Source: CBDIHP01 sp965279195
GTDB taxonomy: Bacteria > Planctomycetota > Planctomycetia > Isosphaerales > Isosphaeraceae
DNA: 64,000 nt
Direction: 5' to 3'
Assembly: GCA_965279195.1 (NCBI GenBank)
Contig: CBDIHP010000037.1
Location: forward strand, 124,001 to 188,000
Every line of letters begins with the position of its first letter. The stretch's first letter is position 1. This document shows, piece after piece, positions 10,801-20,219 of this stretch. Under the pieces are notes generated by a model, which saw only the letters and a program-made list of their open reading frames with translations, had not been told where the DNA came from and did not search any database. The translations under genes and the position numbers were made by a program.

Positions 10801-13800
10801 GTTCGCTCGCGGCGGTCGCGGCGATCTGGTCGGCGAGCGCCTGGCCGCTGCCGGAGGCGAGCACGTCGGCGACCGAGGCCCGGCCCGCGCCGAGGTCCTC
10901 CAGCCTCGCGGCCACCGCGCCCTGGGCGACGATCTGGGCGCGGGACATCGCGTCGAGGAACGCCTCGCCGGCGGTGGTCGCGACGGCGTCGATCTGCCGG
11001 TTGCCGGCGGCGATGACCTCGGCGGCGCCCTGGATCGCGGCCGGGTCGAGCGGGGTGCCGGTGCGGAACGACGCGCCCTGGATGACCGACTCGACGACGC
11101 CGGGGGTGGCGAGGTCGAGGGTCGAGCCGGCCTCGGCGATCTTGGCTGCGAGGTCGGCGTAGATGGCGGACTGGAGGAATGCCGTCGGGGCCACCGGGGA
11201 CGCCCCTGCGATGAGCCCCTGAACCTGCCGCACGGAGTCCATCAACTTGGAGTCGGCCGCGAAGATCGCCTGGCCGATCGGGCCGCCGGCCTGGGCGTCG
11301 GCGATCGGGTCGGTGCGCAGGAGTTCGGCCCCCTCGGGCAGTCCGAGGGCCTCCTTCACGCGGTCGGCGGCCTGGTCGAGAGTCATCCCTTGGTCGGAGA
11401 CCAGCGAGGCCATCATCGTCGTGAACGGGCTGACGACATAACTGCCGGCGGGCGCGATCAGCCGGCCGTTGAGCGCCGTTCCGGTGGCCCGGTCCGTGCC
11501 GCCGATCAGGACCATCTGCCCCTCGTCGGGGCTGACCCGGCCGTCGCCGTCGCGGTCGAACTCCTCGGAGATGAGGATCGCGAAGCGGCCGTCGGGCCGG
11601 GTGGTCGCGCCGACGTCGGAGGGCTCGCCGGGCCCCTGCACGCCGTCGCCGTCGAGGTCGAGGAAGTCGAAGACACCATTCGTGTTGGCGTCGAAGAAGG
11701 CGAACCCGCCATCGACGTAGCCCCCCGCCCCGAGAGAGAGGGCGATCGTCCCGGCGGGGTAGTAAGTCACGGGGTCATTGAGGATCAGGGTCGTCGGCGA
11801 ATACGAACCCGGATTCGCGAGGATCGTACCCGTGCCGCCGGTGTCGATGGCGACCGTGCCCGCCGTGGCCGCGGGGCGCGAAACCGGCTGCGCGTCGTCG
11901 TTGGTGATGGAGAGGGTGTACGCCTTCCGGGAGCCGGGCGTCACGTCGGTCCCCGACCCGAGGGTCAGGGTCACGGTCTCGATCGCCGGTTCGTTCCAGA
12001 CCGTGTCGTTCAGGACCCGGATCGAGACGGTGGCCGACGGGGTTCCCGTGGGGTTCGCGGGGATCGTGAGGTTGAACTTCTTGCCGCTCGACAGGGCCGG
12101 GCTGCTGAGGACGTAGTCGGACCCGATCGTCGCCGTGCCGGTGATGGTGATCGGAATGGTGATCGGGATCTCGGTCCTCGCCGAGAGCGAGACGGTGACC
12201 GACACGGTCCCGGCGGCCTCGCCGACGCTCTTGGACGTGGCCGAGAAGTTCACATTGGCGACATCATCGTCGGCGATGTTGACCAGAAGCTGTGTGGGAT
12301 TGGATGTCTTGATAAAGTTGTCGCCCGCGCGGGGGGCCCCGATCGTCGCCGTGAAGCTCTGAGAATCCTCGATGACGGCGTTCTGGAGGATCGACAGGTC
12401 GAGCGTGCTGCCGGCCTGGCCGGCGGGGATGGTGACGGTGGCCGGGCCGTTGTAGTCGGTCCCCTTGGTCGCCTTGCCGGCGTAGGCGATCGGCACGGTC
12501 ACGGGCAAGTTCGACGGGGCGGAGAGGTAGATCCCCTGCGAGAACGTGCCCCGGCCCTCGCCCACGTCGACGCGTTGCGTCGTCTCGAAGTCCACCTGCT
12601 GACCGGGAAAGGCGAAAAAATTGTACAGAATTTGCTGCTGAAGGCTCGCCAGGTCCTGCTGCGTCGGGTAGTACGAGCGGAGCGACACGAGCGGGTCGTT
12701 GTCGTAGATCGAGATTGTGTGGGAACCCTGGCTCGCCGACAGGTTGACCAGGCCCGGCAAGGCAAAGAACTTGATCGTGAAATTCTCCGTGGGCTCGTTG
12801 ATCGCGTCTTTCTTGATGGCGAGCCGGACGGTGGCCGTCCGGCTCGTGGAGTCGCCGGGGAAGTCGAAGACCGCGTCGCTGAAGGCGTAGTCGGCCGTGG
12901 TCGTGGGCCCCGGGAGCCCCCCCGCCCCGACGACCGTGATGGGGACGCTGATGGGCGTGCTCGACGGGTTGCTGAGGCTGGCGCTGATGGTCAGGATCGT
13001 GTCGCCCGTACCGGTGTCCTCCCAGACTTTGCTGATCGCGGTATCGAAGGAGATCGTGGGCAGGTCGTTGGCGTGGATCGCCCCGGTGAACTGGGGCGTC
13101 GCGCCGGGCTGGGCATTGATGAGGGTGCCCATCCGGACCGTGAAGGTCTCCTGAGGTTCGGCGACCGCGTCGTTCGTCGCGGTGATGAGGACGCTGCCGG
13201 TGAGCTGGCCATGGGGGATGACGATGGACGTGGCCGAGAGCTGGAAGTCCGAGGGATAGCCGGCCGGCCCGCCGGGGATCAGCGGGATCGTGATGTCGAG
13301 CGGCGAGGCCTCGGAGAGCCGGACGACCAGTGAGGCCGAGGACCCCTCGCCCAGGGTGAAGGACGAGCTCGCGAACGTGGCGGTCGGTGCGTCGTTGGCG
13401 GGGATGGTCAGGGCGAAGCCGAGCGAGGCCCCCACGGCGGCGGATGGCAGGGCGTTGACGGGCGTACCCATCGCGATGAAGACCGACTCGGTCGCCTCGG
13501 GCGCGGTGTCGTCGATGATCGTGATCGCGATGTTGCCGGAGAGCTGACCGGCCGGGATCAGGATCGCTCCGTCGGGACGGAGGCCGGAGGGGAACGCCGT
13601 GTAGTCGTTGCCCCGTGAGGCCGAGCCTGAGTAGGAGACCGGGACGAGGACGTCAGCCCCGGAGACTTCGGAGAGCCTCGCGGTCACAAGAAACGTAGGG
13701 GAACCCTCGGGCAAGGTGCTCATGGAAGTGGCGAACGCGACGGTCGGCGGTGGGTCGTCGTCGAGGATGCTCAGGGTGAACGCATTCTGATTGCCGACTG

Positions 13801-15823
13801 CGACCTGGCCGATGGCGACGAGGAGGATAGTCCGCGACTCGGTGATCTCGTCGAGGGAATCGTTGATGATGGTGATGCCCAGGGTGCCCGTGGTCGAGCC
13901 GGCGGGGATGAAGACGGTCGTCGAGTCGAGGGTCAGGTCGGCCGGCTGGCCGGGTGCGCCGAAGCTCCCGAAGCTGACGGGGATGGACAGGTCCGAGGGC
14001 GCGGGCCGGTCGAGGATGACCCCGACGCTGAGGTGACCGACCGACTCGCTTACCGTCTGAGCGGCCAGCGTGAAGTTGGCCACGGGGGCGTCGTTGTCGA
14101 GGATCGTGACCGTCGTCGTGCCGTTGCCGATGGTCAGCCCGGGGGCGGAAGAGATGTTAACGCTGAAGGTCTCGGCCGGCTCGGGCGAGGTGTCGTCGAT
14201 GGTATTGATGGACCGCGATCCGGTCGTGGAACCGGCGGGGATCAGGATCGGGAAACCGAGGCTGAAGCCGTTGAAATCCGTGCCCGAGGTCGCAGAGCTG
14301 TTGACGGTGCGGATGGTGACTGTGGTGTCGGCGATGCTGGGCCGCGAGAGGGTGACGGTGACCAGGGCCTGCTGACCCTCTGTGACTGTCGAGCCGGCGA
14401 CGCTGACCACAGGCGCGGGGCGCGGGTCGTCGGCCCAGAACTCTTCGCCGGAGGTGCCGTCGTTGGCGGCGAAGTAGACCACGCCGTTGAGCTCGGCGAA
14501 GCCGTGCGGGCCGGAGCTGCCGCCGGGGTTGATGTCGGCGTCGAGCGACAGCGTGCCGGTCGCGGGATCATATCGGTACAGCTCGAAGCCGAAAGCCCCC
14601 TCGTTGGCGGTGAAGAAGAGCTGGCCGCCGACGGCGCGGAGTCCGGAGGGGTTGGATCCGACATTGGGGCCCAGGTTGATGTCGGCCAGGCTGGAGACGG
14701 CCAGGGTCGCCGGGTCAAACCGGTAAATTTCCTTCCCGGCCGATCCGTCGTCGGCCGCGAAGTAGAGCTTGCCGTTGATGATGACCGGGGCCTGGTCGCC
14801 CAGGCCGTAGGCCGAGAGCGAGCCCGCGCCAATGCCGATCCCTCCCACGGAGTTGGTCGCGGGCTCGTAAACGTACATCTCCCGGCCGGAGGTGCCGTCG
14901 TCGGCGCGGAAGTAGAGCCGGTTGCCGGTGCTCACGAACTGGAGCGGCGTCGAGGACCCGCCGGCATTGAGGTCGAACACGAGCGAGGCGGACGACGTGG
15001 CCGGGTCGTACTTCCAGAGTTCGCGGCCCCAGAAGCCGTCGTCGGCGCTGAAATACAGCTTGCCGTCCAGCGCGAAGAGTTGGGTAGGCGTCGAGTCCGC
15101 CGAGGCCGGCGCGATATCCGCCACCAACCCCGTCGTGCCCGTGGTCGGGTTGTATCGCCACAGTTCGGTGCCGGAGAGGCCGTCGGACGCGCCGAAGTAG
15201 AGCTGACCGCCGAGCTCCGCGAACCCGGTCGGGAACGAGCCGGAGGCACCGGCGCGGATGTCGGCGACCCTGGAGGTGATGCCGGTGACCGGGTTGTATT
15301 GCCACAGTTCGTTGCCGCTCGTGCCGTCGTCGGCGGCGAAGTAGAGCTTGCCCCCCATCGGGAACAGGGTGTCGACGTCGGACCCGGCCGCCCCGGGGCG
15401 GATGTCGGCGACCCGGGTCGTCAGGTTGATCGACGGGTCGTGCCGCCAGAGTTCACGGCCGCCCGAGGCGTCGGCGGCGACGAAGTAGAGCTGGCCGCCG
15501 AGCGTGGTGAACGGCTCGTCGACCGCGTCGATCGACCCGGCCGCGCCGGGGTTGATGTCGAGGACCCGGCGCGCGGACTGGCCGGCGGGGTCATACCGCC
15601 AGAGTTCCCGGCCGGTGGTGCCGTCATCCGCGCTGAAGAAGACGTAGCCGCCCAGGGGCGTGATCGAGGCCGGGGCCGAGCCCCCGGACGCCCGGAAATC
15701 GGCGATCTTGGTGACCGTGGACAGCAGCGTCCGGTCCTCCAGGGGGACGACCGCCGGCCGGGCCAGGGCGCGTCGGGGTCGTGGGGCGGCGGACGGGCGG
15801 CGGTTGCGGGGGGGAGGGGTCAT
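7808..15823 (-). CDS. Giant secreted multidomain protein: ELK repeats, Calx-beta repeats, PKD/cadherin-like domains and C-terminal metzincin-type protease
   Basis: A 2671-residue surface or secreted protein. The N-terminus is Arg/Pro-rich and carries the planctomycete-type LEDRTLLS export signature near residue 30. About nine ELK-type repeats follow (residues 40-465, each with a YFxADDGxxGxELW core), then a long series of Calx-beta repeats (about 470-1310, with ATSGTDF- and IxDDxAPE-like motifs), a region with two EF-hand-like loops (DLDGDGVQGPGE, DRDGDGRVSPDEG, about 1370-1440), another Calx-beta repeat, and PKD and cadherin-like domains (about 1900-2350). A TGGGWLHSPAG-type beta domain comes next. 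The C-terminus has HEFGHILGLDHD (His2572 to His2582), the zinc site of matrixin-like metzincins, followed by a VMEP that may be the Met-turn. The start was set at the ATG preceded by GAGGAAA, not at the longer open frame. Likely roles are calcium-dependent adhesion or polymer binding with proteolysis; the substrate is unknown. Confidence 0.85.
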   Translation of the reverse strand: MTPPPRNRRPSAAPRPRRALARPAVVPLEDRTLLSTVTKIADFRASGGSAPASITPLGGYVFFSADDGTTGRELWRYDPAGQSARRVLDINPGAAGSIDAVDEPFTTLGGQLYFVAADASGGRELWRHDPSINLTTRVADIRPGAAGSDVDTLFPMGGKLYFAADDGTSGNELWQYNPVTGITSRVADIRAGASGSFPTGFAELGGQLYFGASDGLSGTELWRYNPTTGTTGLVADIAPASADSTPTQLFALDGKLYFSADDGFWGRELWKYDPATSSASLVFDLNAGGSSTPLQFVSTGNRLYFRADDGTSGREMYVYEPATNSVGGIGIGAGSLSAYGLGDQAPVIINGKLYFAADDGSAGKEIYRFDPATLAVSSLADINLGPNVGSNPSGLRAVGGQLFFTANEGAFGFELYRYDPATGTLSLDADINPGGSSGPHGFAELNGVVYFAANDGTSGEEFWADDPRPAPVVSVAGSTVTEGQQALVTVTLSRPSIADTTVTIRTVNSSATSGTDFNGFSLGFPILIPAGSTTGSRSINTIDDTSPEPAETFSVNISSAPGLTIGNGTTTVTILDNDAPVANFTLAAQTVSESVGHLSVGVILDRPAPSDLSIPVSFGSFGAPGQPADLTLDSTTVFIPAGSTTGTLGITIINDSLDEITESRTILLVAIGQVAVGNQNAFTLSILDDDPPPTVAFATSMSTLPEGSPTFLVTARLSEVSGADVLVPVSYSGSASRGNDYTAFPSGLRPDGAILIPAGQLSGNIAITIIDDTAPEATESVFIAMGTPVNALPSAAVGASLGFALTIPANDAPTATFASSSFTLGEGSSASLVVRLSEASPLDITIPLIPGGPAGYPSDFQLSATSIVIPHGQLTGSVLITATNDAVAEPQETFTVRMGTLINAQPGATPQFTGAIHANDLPTISFDTAISKVWEDTGTGDTILTISASLSNPSSTPISVPITVVGAGGLPGPTTTADYAFSDAVFDFPGDSTSRTATVRLAIKKDAINEPTENFTIKFFALPGLVNLSASQGSHTISIYDNDPLVSLRSYYPTQQDLASLQQQILYNFFAFPGQQVDFETTQRVDVGEGRGTFSQGIYLSAPSNLPVTVPIAYAGKATKGTDYNGPATVTIPAGQAGSTLDLSILQNAVIEDSQSFTATIGAPRAGDNFIKTSNPTQLLVNIADDDVANVNFSATSKSVGEAAGTVSVTVSLSARTEIPITIPITITGTATIGSDYVLSSPALSSGKKFNLTIPANPTGTPSATVSIRVLNDTVWNEPAIETVTLTLGSGTDVTPGSRKAYTLSITNDDAQPVSRPAATAGTVAIDTGGTGTILANPGSYSPTTLILNDPVTYYPAGTIALSLGAGGYVDGGFAFFDANTNGVFDFLDLDGDGVQGPGEPSDVGATTRPDGRFAILISEEFDRDGDGRVSPDEGQMVLIGGTDRATGTALNGRLIAPAGSYVVSPFTTMMASLVSDQGMTLDQAADRVKEALGLPEGAELLRTDPIADAQAGGPIGQAIFAADSKLMDSVRQVQGLIAGASPVAPTAFLQSAIYADLAAKIAEAGSTLDLATPGVVESVIQGASFRTGTPLDPAAIQGAAEVIAAGNRQIDAVATTAGEAFLDAMSRAQIVAQGAVAARLEDLGAGRASVADVLASGSGQALADQIAATAASELVPSSISIASVRRAETDSGDAIFEFAVTLNRPSDRPISVLYESADLTAIAGVDYAAASGQLAWAAGDASQRIIQVLVRGDTTFEGDEEFLLSIYQAENAVIAQTMAVGSIADDDPFSYAAPAGEGGNDLVLTVDGGHIGLERNGEVVFDGILSSPGPITIVGADGVANTLTVNVLDAGAAGFPGIVFQGGNLATDRLDVVEGLARLVVNAPGLAGTGTVTVDGLPITYSGVEAITDLVASGVDGVTSVAPEGSALSFQARPADPDASSLTYAWTLTRNGQSIATGTGRDLSVAAGDDGDYSVTLTTKNTQNGAVGVAVRTFLVTNAPPTARPDVISTDEDRITRIDVLANDDDPADPLTVVGVTQGAHGQVIINPDGTLTYTPAANYSGPDSFGYVIDDGEGGRSSATVSLIVAAVADRPAVTASTAGGSEGAAFPVNLSAAPVDLDGSEQLVSIRVSGVPAGARFNRGTLAGTVGGLGVWDLSPADLAGLTLTVPDGPASLTLSVTVVAREASNGSTDEDSTPLTFNVANVAPKATLTGPASGTLAAVGQAITFTATFTDPALANDAYAANWKFTTTNASGQVVTVTPGSLSVTVTPPTASAPGTITARVTFSQAGVYRASMALTDGDGGQDVASQIQNDAQSPAMVVVYDPSAGFVTGGGWLHSPAGAYLTSPSTSGSALFGFVSKYLKGSNQPSGATDFAFAAGRFNFLSLSYDWLVVSGAQAQYRGTGLFNASPGYRFALTALDGRLAGDGVDRMRLRIWSNAGTLVYDNQPGAADDARPTTPISGGSIVIHTNGQAMLAAPAAAPPGRAPSPTLDPVALASAIEHARADWIAVRPDAATRLAIEQTRVEAASLSGDLLGSNDPAHRTIWIDVDGAGRGWGGPGGYDLETVVAHEFGHILGLDHDEPDSGRVMEPVLAPGEQFIPAPASIALLTPPSALVPPASDAVDAVWFDSRSAVRGLEPLLGLPDEVVHALALEWLAPRSRRSRSIDRR

Positions 15824-16026
15824 GGGGTCGTTTCCTCGGTGTCGGGACGTTGGGGGGGACGCGGAGGCAAGGGACGGCCGCATCCGGCCCGGGATCGGCG
15901 CGCAACGGGTGCGCCGCCCCCAGTCGCCGGGGTCCTGGAACGATCGAAGGGATCGGGATCATTCGGTGATCGGTCAGGGCCGTGTGGGGCCGGGATCGGG
16001 TGCGTCCGACTTCGACGCCGGGCCCG

Positions 16027-19000
16027 TCAGCGGGGCCGGGGTGTGGGGGGCTTGCCATTCCAGAGGCGGACGGCGCCCTCGTGGCCGGCGGAGGCGAGGG
16101 TGAGTCCGTCGGGGGAGAAGGCGAGGTCGTTGATCTGGCCGGTGTGACCTTCGAGGGTCAGCAGTTCCTCGCCGGTGAGCGGGTCCCACAGACGGATCAC
16201 CCGGCCCAGGCCGGCGGCGGCCAGGGTGCGGCCGTCGGCCGAGAACGCCAGCGCGCGGACCTCCTGGTCCTCGCTGTGGATCCGGGAGACCTCGCGGCCG
16301 CTCGCGGGCTCGATCAGGCGGACGATCCCCGCCTCGTCGGCCACGGCCGCCGTGCCGTCGGGGGCGAACGCGATCGCCGAAAAGGGTTCCGGGCCGCGGA
16401 CGATTGAGATCGTCCGCCGCGTGGCCACGTCCCAGAACCGCGCGGTCGCGTCGGTCGAGGCCGAGCCGAGGATGCGGCCGTCGGGCGAGAAGGCCACCTC
16501 GCGGACGTTGTCGCCGTGGCCTTCGAGCGTCGCGAGGGGATGGCCGTCCGACGGGTCCCACAGCCGGATGGTCCGGTCCGATCCGCCCGAGGCGAGCAGC
16601 CGGCCGTCGGGCGAGAAGGCCACTGTCCGGACCTTGTTCGTGTGGCCGACCAGCTCGAGCTTGCGGGGGCGCTTCGCCGGCACCCAGATCTGGAGATTCC
16701 GCGACATCTCGAGGCCGGCCGTCGCGAGTCGCCGGCCGTCGGGCGAGTACGCCAGGGCCGCGATCGTGCCGGGCCCGCCGTTCCAGTCCCACCTCATCCT
16801 GGCCTGGGCGTGGTCCCAGATCCGGACCGTCCGGCGCTCGCCCACGTTGTCGCTGCCGGTCGCCAGGTAGACGCCGTCGGGCGAGAACGCCGCGGCCCAG
16901 GCCTCGGACGTGTGCCCCGCGCGCGGCTCCGCGTCCCGCCCGGTCCGGTCGAAGTACCAACGCTTCATCGCGTTGCCCGAGGCGATCACGAGCGAGCGGC
17001 CGTCCGGATGGAATTCGATGCCGCAATAGCGGAGCGGCCGTCCGGGATACGTCGCCAGTTCCTTCCCCGTGGCGACCTCGACGACCCGGATCGGGGATTG
17101 ACCGCCGGGGTTCCCCCTCGTGCTGTAGGCGAACCGCCGGCCGTCGCGCGAGAGGGTCGCGTCGATCGATGCCATGTCCCGGTCCAGCCCCTTCGGCTGG
17201 AACTCGATCCGGCGATCAATCGCCCGATCCCAGAAGAAGCTCGTGCCCGTCGCGCCGAGGATCACCACGGTCCGGGAGTCGTCGGACACGAGGATCGCCT
17301 TCGGATGTCGGGCGAGGAGGTTGGCACTCGCCTCTCGGACGCCCTTGACCAGATCAACCACGGTGGCTTCGGTCGCGTCGCCGGCAGAGAGGAGGATCGC
17401 CTTCGACCCGTCGCTGGTGAATTCGATCATCCCCCCCGATGTGTTCGGGATCGGGATCCGTCGCGTCGTCTGCCCGGTCCTGGCGTCCTTCTCCTCAATG
17501 GCATCTCGCACGGGCATCGTGTAGACGAGACCCCTCGGGGAAGGCCTCGAGATCTCTGCCCAGGGGAACCTCGCGCAGGGGACGGGCCGGCTCGGGTCGG
17601 CGAGGTCGTAGGTGACGAGCGTGTCCTCGCCACCCGCTTGGGGCGGCGAGAGCCAGATGCTGAGGGTCCGTCCGTCCGCCGAGATCCAGATGATGTGCGC
17701 GACGAATCCGGCGGGCATCTCGACCCGACCGGCCAACGACCTGGTGTCGAGGTCCCAGATGCAGACATCGCTCAGCCGGGTGGCCCGCTGGACGGACGCG
17801 GTGACCAGGCGGCGTCCGTCCGCCGAGGCGTCCAGGAAGTTCACTTCGGCGGGGCGGGGTGACCGCCTCATCAGGAGTTCGCCGGAGGAGAGGTCCAGCA
17901 GGCAAACCTCGCCCGCCTCCGTCCCATAGGCCAGGGTCCGGCCACCGTCCAGGACCCGGGCGCAACTGATCCCGGTCGCGTGCCCCTGGAAGAGTTCGAT
18001 CTCCCGGCTCGCGGCCCGTTTGAGATAATGCCAGGAGAAGCCGCGTGGATCCTCGTCGTTGGGGGACGGTATCGCCTCGGCGAGGATCTCCTGGGTCCGC
18101 TCGACCTGCCCTTGCTCCAGCGCCTGTCGGGCGAGGCGGAGCCGGGCTACGTCGAGGTGGCGGTCGGCCAGCGCGAGGCGTTGGTCGGCCAGGGTGCGCT
18201 GGCGGGCTTCCTCGGAGGCATGGCGGTCGGCGCGGTCCTTCTCGGCGGCGAGGCTGCGGGTCAGGGCCTGGAGCCGGGCGTTCGACCAGGACAGGCCGGC
18301 GACGGTGAGGGTCATGACGAGAGCGGCCACGGCGGCCGTTGTGGCTACGAACTTCCAGCGCCGCCTGGCCCACTTGAGGGCGTGGTCGAGGGGGCCGGGC
18401 CGATTGGCCAGGATCGGACGGCCGCAGAGGAACAGACGGAGGTCGTCCGCCATCGCGTGGGCGGTGTCGTAGCGGTCGCGGGGGTCCTTGGACATCGACT
18501 TGTGGACGATCGTCTCCAGGTCGCGCGGGATCGCCGGGTTCAGCCTCGCCGCGGGCGCCGGGGCCTCGTCGAGGATCTGCCGGACCACCGTCGCCTGGTC
18601 GGCGCCGTCGCAGGCGGGCCGGAGGGTCAGCAGCTCATACAGCGTGATGCCCAGCGAGTAGAGGTCTGTGCGGGAGTCCACCGCCGCGAGCCGGCCGAGG
18701 GCCTGCTCGGGGCTCATGTATCGGAGCGTGCCGATCACATCACCCGTGTGGGTCAGCCCGGCCTCCGACTGGAGCCGGGCCAGGCCGAAGTCGGTGACCC
18801 AGAGATGGCCGTGGGGTTCCACCATCAGGTTCGCGGGCTTGATGTCGCGGTGGACGATCCCCTCGTCGTGCGCGGCGGCCAGGGCCTCGGCGGCCTGGAT
18901 CCCCAGGCGGGCCGCCGCGAGGGCGTGCTCCCGGCTCCGGAGCCGTCCCAGGGAGAGCCCGGGCTCGGGCGCGATACGCCCGAGCCCGGGAGGGGGGCTC

Positions 19001-19587
19001 TCCGCTCCGGGGAGGAGTTCGCCGTGCCCGTCCCGCATCGCCGCGATGTGCTCGGCCAGGGTCCGCCCCGCGACGAACTGCATCGCGTAATAGTGGACCC
19101 CCGACTCGCATCCGACCGCGAAGACGGGGACGATGTTCCTGTGGCTGAGGAGCGCCGCCAACTGGGACTCGGTCTTGAACCGCGACAGGCGCCGGGCGTC
19201 GAGCGCGGCGGCCGACGGCAGGACCTTGAGCGCCACGCGTCGGTTCAGCGAGACCTGGACGGCCTCGTAGACCACCCCCATCCCGCCGCGGCCGACCTCG
19301 CGGAGGACCCTGTAATCGCCCAGCGACCGCGCGGTCAGATCCGGCTCGACCGCGATCCCCGGCGCGGGCCCGTCGCCCGGGCCCGACGGCGTCCCCAGAC
19401 TCACCAGGGCCCGCAAGGTCGGCAGCAGCCGCGACAGCTCCGCGGCAAATTCGGGGAACTCCCGGCGCAGGTCGTCCTCGTCCAGGCCCGCCTCCGACTG
19501 GAGCCGGTCGATGATCTCGTCGCAGACCTGGGCCAGGACCGGGTTGGATGCCAGCGACGGGGTCCGGCCGTTGGGCGACGGGTTCAT
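16027..19587 (-). CDS. Ser/Thr protein kinase with transmembrane segment and WD40 repeats
   Basis: A 1186-residue Hanks-type kinase. The kinase domain (about residues 90-400) has a glycine loop GRGGMGVVYE, VALKVL lysine, HRDIKPAN catalytic loop, DFGLA and a YMSPEQA activation-loop end. One hydrophobic segment near 420 (WKFVATTAAVAALVMTL) is predicted to cross the membrane, followed by an Arg/Ala-rich coiled stretch and then WD40 repeats to the end, with AFSPDGRxLASGG-type blades. The WD40 part would lie outside the cytoplasm. The ATG shares one base with the stop codon of the upstream sigma factor (TGATG), so the two are translationally coupled; a GTG one codon earlier is an alternative. ECF-kinase pairs of this type are common in planctomycetes; the kinase probably controls that sigma factor (inference). 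Confidence 0.93.
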   Translation of the reverse strand: MNPSPNGRTPSLASNPVLAQVCDEIIDRLQSEAGLDEDDLRREFPEFAAELSRLLPTLRALVSLGTPSGPGDGPAPGIAVEPDLTARSLGDYRVLREVGRGGMGVVYEAVQVSLNRRVALKVLPSAAALDARRLSRFKTESQLAALLSHRNIVPVFAVGCESGVHYYAMQFVAGRTLAEHIAAMRDGHGELLPGAESPPPGLGRIAPEPGLSLGRLRSREHALAAARLGIQAAEALAAAHDEGIVHRDIKPANLMVEPHGHLWVTDFGLARLQSEAGLTHTGDVIGTLRYMSPEQALGRLAAVDSRTDLYSLGITLYELLTLRPACDGADQATVVRQILDEAPAPAARLNPAIPRDLETIVHKSMSKDPRDRYDTAHAMADDLRLFLCGRPILANRPGPLDHALKWARRRWKFVATTAAVAALVMTLTVAGLSWSNARLQALTRSLAAEKDRADRHASEEARQRTLADQRLALADRHLDVARLRLARQALEQGQVERTQEILAEAIPSPNDEDPRGFSWHYLKRAASREIELFQGHATGISCARVLDGGRTLAYGTEAGEVCLLDLSSGELLMRRSPRPAEVNFLDASADGRRLVTASVQRATRLSDVCIWDLDTRSLAGRVEMPAGFVAHIIWISADGRTLSIWLSPPQAGGEDTLVTYDLADPSRPVPCARFPWAEISRPSPRGLVYTMPVRDAIEEKDARTGQTTRRIPIPNTSGGMIEFTSDGSKAILLSAGDATEATVVDLVKGVREASANLLARHPKAILVSDDSRTVVILGATGTSFFWDRAIDRRIEFQPKGLDRDMASIDATLSRDGRRFAYSTRGNPGGQSPIRVVEVATGKELATYPGRPLRYCGIEFHPDGRSLVIASGNAMKRWYFDRTGRDAEPRAGHTSEAWAAAFSPDGVYLATGSDNVGERRTVRIWDHAQARMRWDWNGGPGTIAALAYSPDGRRLATAGLEMSRNLQIWVPAKRPRKLELVGHTNKVRTVAFSPDGRLLASGGSDRTIRLWDPSDGHPLATLEGHGDNVREVAFSPDGRILGSASTDATARFWDVATRRTISIVRGPEPFSAIAFAPDGTAAVADEAGIVRLIEPASGREVSRIHSEDQEVRALAFSADGRTLAAAGLGRVIRLWDPLTGEELLTLEGHTGQINDLAFSPDGLTLASAGHEGAVRLWNGKPPTPRPR

Positions 19588-20219
19588 CACCAGCCCTCCC
19601 GATCGGGCCGGGCGTCCAGCAGCTCACGGAACCGGAGCACCGCGCGCATCAGTCGCGACTTCACGGCCCCCTCGCCGATCCCCAGCACGGCCGCCGTCTC
19701 GGCCGTCGAGAGCTGTTCGAGGAAGCGGAGCACCAGGACCTCCCTGTCGTTGGGCGAGAGTTCGTCGAGGGTGGCGCGGACGCGGTCGCGGACCTCCTGC
19801 CGCAACGCGTGCTGGCTCGGGCTGGTTCCGCTGGCGATCAGGCGGTCGACCAGGAGCATCGCCGAGGCGTCCGGCAGCCCGGGGCCGTCGGCCTTCTCGG
19901 ACAGGAGCGACCGCCTGTCGGCCTTCACATGGCGCCGGTGCAAATGCACCAGCCGCTGCCAGGCGAGCCGGCGGAGCCAGGGATAGACGGGCAGCGGCTG
20001 GTCGCGGAGGTAGTCGTCCAGGGTCCGCTGCGCCTCGGCGAGGGCATCCTGGACCACGTCCGACGGATCGACCCGCACCGCGATCCTCTGATCAAGCCGC
20101 GCCGCGACCATGGCGCGGAGCCGGGAGCGGTGCCGCATCAGGAGATCCTGACGTGCCAGGGCATCGCCCCGTCGGGCTCGCTCGATCAGCTCGCAGGATT
20201 CGATCGGCCCGGTGGCCAT
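19587..20219 (-). CDS. ECF-family RNA polymerase sigma factor
   Basis: A 210-residue sigma-70 family protein of the ECF group. Region 2 is visible as DPSDVVQDALAEA followed by WLRRLAWQRLVHLHRR, and region 4 as LSPNDREVLVLRFLEQLS with a helix-turn-helix in AETAAVLGIGEGAVKSRL. No extra C-terminal domain is present. The start ATG was chosen over an upstream GTG because GGAGGA lies 8 bases before it. It overlaps the downstream kinase gene, and no anti-sigma factor gene is seen, so the kinase is the likely regulator. Its target promoters are unknown. Confidence 0.92.
   Translation of the reverse strand: MATGPIESCELIERARRGDALARQDLLMRHRSRLRAMVAARLDQRIAVRVDPSDVVQDALAEAQRTLDDYLRDQPLPVYPWLRRLAWQRLVHLHRRHVKADRRSLLSEKADGPGLPDASAMLLVDRLIASGTSPSQHALRQEVRDRVRATLDELSPNDREVLVLRFLEQLSTAETAAVLGIGEGAVKSRLMRAVLRFRELLDARPDREGW

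Noticed and set aside
10391..13333. 980-residue plus-strand open frame inside the surface-protein gene
   Set aside because: Antisense to an intact 2671-residue gene; no motif or ribosome-binding site supports it.
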